Assembly: GCF_025685415.1 (NCBI RefSeq)
Contig: NZ_JAGSYB010000001.1
Coordinates: 2,852,001 to 2,916,000, forward strand
Source: Terriglobus aquaticus
GTDB lineage: Bacteria; Acidobacteriota; Terriglobia; Terriglobales; Acidobacteriaceae
DNA: 64,000 bases
Reading direction: 5' to 3'
The notes under the pieces are model-generated. The model was not told where the DNA came from. It searched no databases and worked only from the letters and a program-made list of their open reading frames with translations. The translations under genes and the position numbers were made by a program. Positions 61,552-64,000 of this stretch are shown here, piece after piece (position 1 is the first letter of the stretch; every line of letters begins with the position of its first letter).

Positions 61552-61769
61552 CGCCGATTGCCCTGCTCCATCTTTTCGGCAAGGGAACGCAGACCTTCCG
61601 AAGCGGATCGGAGCGCGACGGAGCTATGCTTGCGCACGTCGGGAACCACCTCATCGTTCAGGTAGCGGATAAGCCGCTGCAGTTCCTCGTCCGCGCGTGC
61701 GGCGGCATTGCGCAGGTCCTGCTCGAAGTTGCTGCGTGGCGCGCCTGTGGGCTGGTCCGGTCCGTTCAT
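61548..61769 (-). CDS. Small helical hypothetical protein
   Basis: 73 residues from ATG 61769, preceded by GAGGAGG. It is a charged alpha-helical protein (FEQDLRNAAARADEELQRLIRYLNDEVVPDV and a second helix), with no signal or membrane segment. Upstream in-frame codons would add a hydrophobic stretch but lack a ribosome site. It overlaps rlpA by four bases (GTGA). Function unknown. Confidence 0.7.
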   Translation of the reverse strand: MNGPDQPTGAPRSNFEQDLRNAAARADEELQRLIRYLNDEVVPDVRKHSSVALRSASEGLRSLAEKMEQGNRR

Positions 61770-62100
61770 GTTAGTGCCTCCTCGTGTTTGCGCCGCACAC
61801 GCGACCAGCGGGCACAAAATTCCGATTGCAAGGGAAGCGTAATCCACAGGCAGGAGCCGCCGCTACGGCACGAGCACCACAATCGCGTGCACAGTGCCGG
61901 CCTAGATACGCCGGGCAACCGCGCCGGATACGGTGCTGCTGCGACGAGAAAATCTCTTTCCCGTCGCGTCAGGATCACGGGTTCCGATTCTGCCAACGTC
62001 TGCAGAGGGCCGTTCCTATGGTGAAAATGCAACGGAACCGCGACGGCACGACTCCAAAGGAAAACGAACGGCAACACTTTTGCTCGAAGGACCCTGACCT
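61770..62100. other. Intergenic region without recognised feature
   Basis: About 330 bases between the small helical gene and the exported protein gene, which diverge from it. It should carry promoters for both. I see no RNA gene, repeat or convincing small gene in it. Confidence 0.5.
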
Positions 62101-62973
62101 ATGCGCCCTGCGCTTTTCTCATCTTTGTGTGCCGCCGCGGTGTGCGCAATCTCTATTCCGGCGATCGCCGCGTGCCAGGCAGATTCCGCAGCAAGCGCAC
62201 AGGCCGTCGATCTCAGCACGCCCCATGCTGCCGTGAACGCTACGCTGCTGGCGGAAGCAACGGCCGCACCCGCGTTCTCTTCCAGCGCTGCGATGGAGCC
62301 GTCCGAAGCCTTGTCTGGTCTGCCCGACGCACCCAGCGCCACCCTTGATGGCGCCGCAGAGGGCCAGTCCGCCTCGCCGCACCTACCCGCGCCGAATCAG
62401 CCGATCGCCCCCAAGTACACCATCATCATTCTTCCCGGGCAGGGTGCGGTTCCTCTTTCCGCAGGCAGCAAGGTCGCCTTTGCGTTTCGGCAGGAGGTAA
62501 GCCCGTTCACGATGCTCAGCCGCGTGCTTTCGGCCACATGGTCGCAGGCCATCGATTCGCAGCCGCACTACGGCCAGGGTTGGGGTCCATACGGGCAGCG
62601 TGTCGGCGCCTCGTTTGCGCGCGGAGCCGTGCAGGATCTGGCGACAATGGCCGTGTTCGATCCAATCTTCCGAGACGATCCCCGCTACTACGTTCTGGGC
62701 CGGCAGCATAAGTTGATCAACCGCGCAGTCTACGCGGCCACGCGTGTCCTGATTACACGGACTGACAGCGGCCACAACACGCTGAATGCGCCACTGCTGC
62801 TGGGCTACGCCGCTGCAGCCGGAGCGAACATGGCGTACTACCCGCAGCGCGACCGCAACTTCGGTGATGCCGCAACCGGCTACGCCGGGTCGTTGGGCGG
62901 CAGCGTTCTGGGCTTCGAGGTGAACGAATTTCTGGATGATGCCCTGCGGCTAGTGCACTTCCGCCACGACTAG
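62101..62973 (+). CDS. Exported hypothetical protein with hydrophobic C-terminal domain
   Basis: A 290-residue protein with a signal sequence ending near PAIAA and a 60-residue Ala/Ser/Pro-rich spacer. The remainder has conserved-looking segments: FAFRQEVSPFTMLSRVL, FDPIFRDDPRYYVLGR and PLLLGYAAAAGANMAYYPQRDRNF. Such proteins are common in acidobacterial genomes as orphans; I do not recognise a function. It is probably associated with the outer membrane or periplasm. Confidence 0.7.
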   Translation: MRPALFSSLCAAAVCAISIPAIAACQADSAASAQAVDLSTPHAAVNATLLAEATAAPAFSSSAAMEPSEALSGLPDAPSATLDGAAEGQSASPHLPAPNQPIAPKYTIIILPGQGAVPLSAGSKVAFAFRQEVSPFTMLSRVLSATWSQAIDSQPHYGQGWGPYGQRVGASFARGAVQDLATMAVFDPIFRDDPRYYVLGRQHKLINRAVYAATRVLITRTDSGHNTLNAPLLLGYAAAAGANMAYYPQRDRNFGDAATGYAGSLGGSVLGFEVNEFLDDALRLVHFRHD

Positions 62974-63124
62974 CTCGACGGGTGCTAGGTTTGCCACCTG
63001 GCCGGATGCAATCGTAAACAGCACGGCGACGCTTTGCAGGCCGGGTCGACCTTGCCCAGCCTGCTCACCCGGTGTCGCAATCAGCTAATTGCAAAGCAGA
63101 TCGCAGTACAATCGAACCAGTCCT

Positions 63125-63583
63125 ATGCCGCAGTCCAATGCATTCACTTCCGGCTCGACCGCTCTGCGTGACACGCCGGAAGCTGACCAGGGTTCCACCC
63201 TTAGCAATGCCGCAGCGGTCCGCAATACCCGCCAGAAAGAGGCGATCCGCGCGGCCATTCTGGCCGCCGGCCGACCGCTGTCGCCGGAAGAGATTCTGCA
63301 GGCGGCGCAGCGTGGAGTCCGAACTCTGAGCCTGGCCACGGTGTACCGGAACATCGCCAGCCTGCAGCGGGACGGCTGGCTACAGGCAGTCACGCTCCCA
63401 GGCATGCCCGCCCGGTACGAGGTTGCAGGCAAAGCGCACCATCACCACTTCCACTGCAACGAGTGCGGCAAGGTGTACGAGATGGAAGGCTGCGGCTTTG
63501 AGTTCCACGCCAAGCTGCCGCAAGGCTTCACCGCCACCGCACACGAGCTGTTCCTCTCTGGCCGGTGTGCTGCCTGCCATTAG
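63125..63583 (+). CDS. Fur-family metal-responsive transcriptional regulator
   Basis: 152 residues from ATG 63125; a TTG at 63089 is possible. The winged helix has TRQKEAIRAAIL, SPEEILQAA and TLSLATVYRNIASL. The metal domain has HHHHFHCNECGKVYE and the closing GRCAACH, so both CxxC pairs for structural zinc are present. Fur, Zur and PerR cannot be told apart with certainty; the convergent ZIP transporter suggests zinc control. Confidence 0.92.
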   Translation: MPQSNAFTSGSTALRDTPEADQGSTLSNAAAVRNTRQKEAIRAAILAAGRPLSPEEILQAAQRGVRTLSLATVYRNIASLQRDGWLQAVTLPGMPARYEVAGKAHHHHFHCNECGKVYEMEGCGFEFHAKLPQGFTATAHELFLSGRCAACH

Positions 63584-63602
63584 GCGGCTAACCTTCTGCG
63601 AC

Positions 63603-64000
63603 CTATCGCACACCCAGTAAGAGCCTGTTTGCCAGGTAAATCAGCCCGACCCCGCTGAGCACGCACAGCATCACGTAGGTCCGCGAGGCGGTGGAGCGAC
63701 GCACCTCCGGCAGGAAGTCGCTTGCCGCCATCTGTATGAAAAAGCCCGCAGCAGCGGCCAGCATGACCACCGAACTGGTGACGCTGGAAAACCAGCGCAG
63801 CGCAAACAGGCCGCCCGCAAACGGCGCAATCGCATCCGCCAGCAGAAATCCATAGTCGACGGACCTGGGCTTCTTGCCGCCGGTGGTCAGCAATACCGTG
63901 TTTACGCCGTCTCCCAGATCGTGGGCGGCAATGCCCACCGCCACGGCGTACCCCGCCGGATGCGACGCAGCAAAGGCCGCTCCGATCGCCATGCCGTCTC
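63603..64000 (-). CDS. ZIP-family metal transporter (partial, N-terminus beyond right edge)
   Basis: The last 132 codons of a membrane permease. The right-edge residues DGMAIGAAF match the end of the ZIP helix-4 metal motif (HNxxDGxAIG), and AAHDLGDGVN corresponds to the helix-5 motif. Three further hydrophobic segments complete a ZIP C-terminal half. It imports zinc or another divalent metal. It is convergent with the Fur-family gene, ending 20 bases from its stop. Confidence 0.8.
   Translation of the reverse strand, partial: DGMAIGAAFAASHPAGYAVAVGIAAHDLGDGVNTVLLTTGGKKPRSVDYGFLLADAIAPFAGGLFALRWFSSVTSSVVMLAAAAGFFIQMAASDFLPEVRRSTASRTYVMLCVLSGVGLIYLANRLLLGVR

Noticed and set aside
1-64000. CRISPR arrays, insertion sequences, rRNA genes, integrase genes
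   Set aside because: I looked for regularly spaced repeats, transposase motifs and rRNA blocks and saw none. The only tRNA found is at 55509-55585, with no flanking direct repeat that would mark an integrated element.

Overview
The window is GC-rich, densely packed bacterial DNA. It most resembles a Terriglobia-type acidobacterium (Acidobacteriaceae, near Granulicella, Terriglobus or Edaphobacter). The clues are an Oar-like TonB receptor with an N-terminal carboxypeptidase-regulatory domain, several acidobacterial-looking orphan proteins, QueH-type queuosine synthesis and a Kdo/lipid A gene set. The taxonomic call is inference from gene content.

Positions 1-13.9 kb: a carbohydrate-uptake and catabolism island on the minus strand. 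It holds a TonB-dependent receptor, an AgaS-like SIS isomerase/deaminase, a GH4 glycosidase, a cupin protein, a MalK-type ABC ATPase, a D-2-hydroxyacid dehydrogenase and a sugar-binding protein that runs off the left edge. A copper amine oxidase gene is on the plus strand, and a LacI-family regulator closes the island. Six palindromic TGCAAGCGNTTGCA-like sites lie in front of the receptor, GH4, binding-protein and regulator genes, which suggests one LacI regulon, possibly for an amino-sugar-containing glycan. A queH gene follows.

Positions 14.7-18.4 kb: the most unusual part. Five tightly coupled minus-strand genes encode an E1/ThiF-like activating enzyme, a membrane protein with two RING-like zinc modules, an 86-residue ubiquitin-like protein ending in glycine, an E2 with the HPN motif and an active-site cysteine, and a Ser/Thr kinase. 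This looks like a complete bacterial ubiquitin-like conjugation pathway with its own kinase. No deubiquitinase gene is visible.

Positions 18.6-40.3 kb: transcribed divergently from that operon is a contractile type VI-like secretion cluster. Its order is membrane FHA protein, VWA protein, tssB, tssC, an unknown gene, two hcp genes, a hairpin, tssE, tssF, tssG (with a PASTA-like domain), tssK (long tail), tssH/clpV, a chimeric exported-LamG/TPR/TM/FHA protein, a PP2C phosphatase, vgrG and four unknown cargo-like genes. TssA, TssJ, TssL and TssM are not present, so this resembles the reduced T6SS-iv type. Kinase, phosphatase and two FHA proteins span both operons and suggest shared phospho-threonine control.

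Positions 40.3-64 kb: ordinary chromosomal genes. They include trmFO, oxidoreductases, a waaA-lpxK-waaC-like lipid A/core block, prmC, a glycerate kinase, a Gfo/Idh/MocA oxidoreductase, tRNA-Pro(UGG), membrane glycosyltransferases, a LigC-type ATP-dependent ligase, RlpA, and a Fur-family regulator convergent with a ZIP metal transporter that is cut by the right edge.
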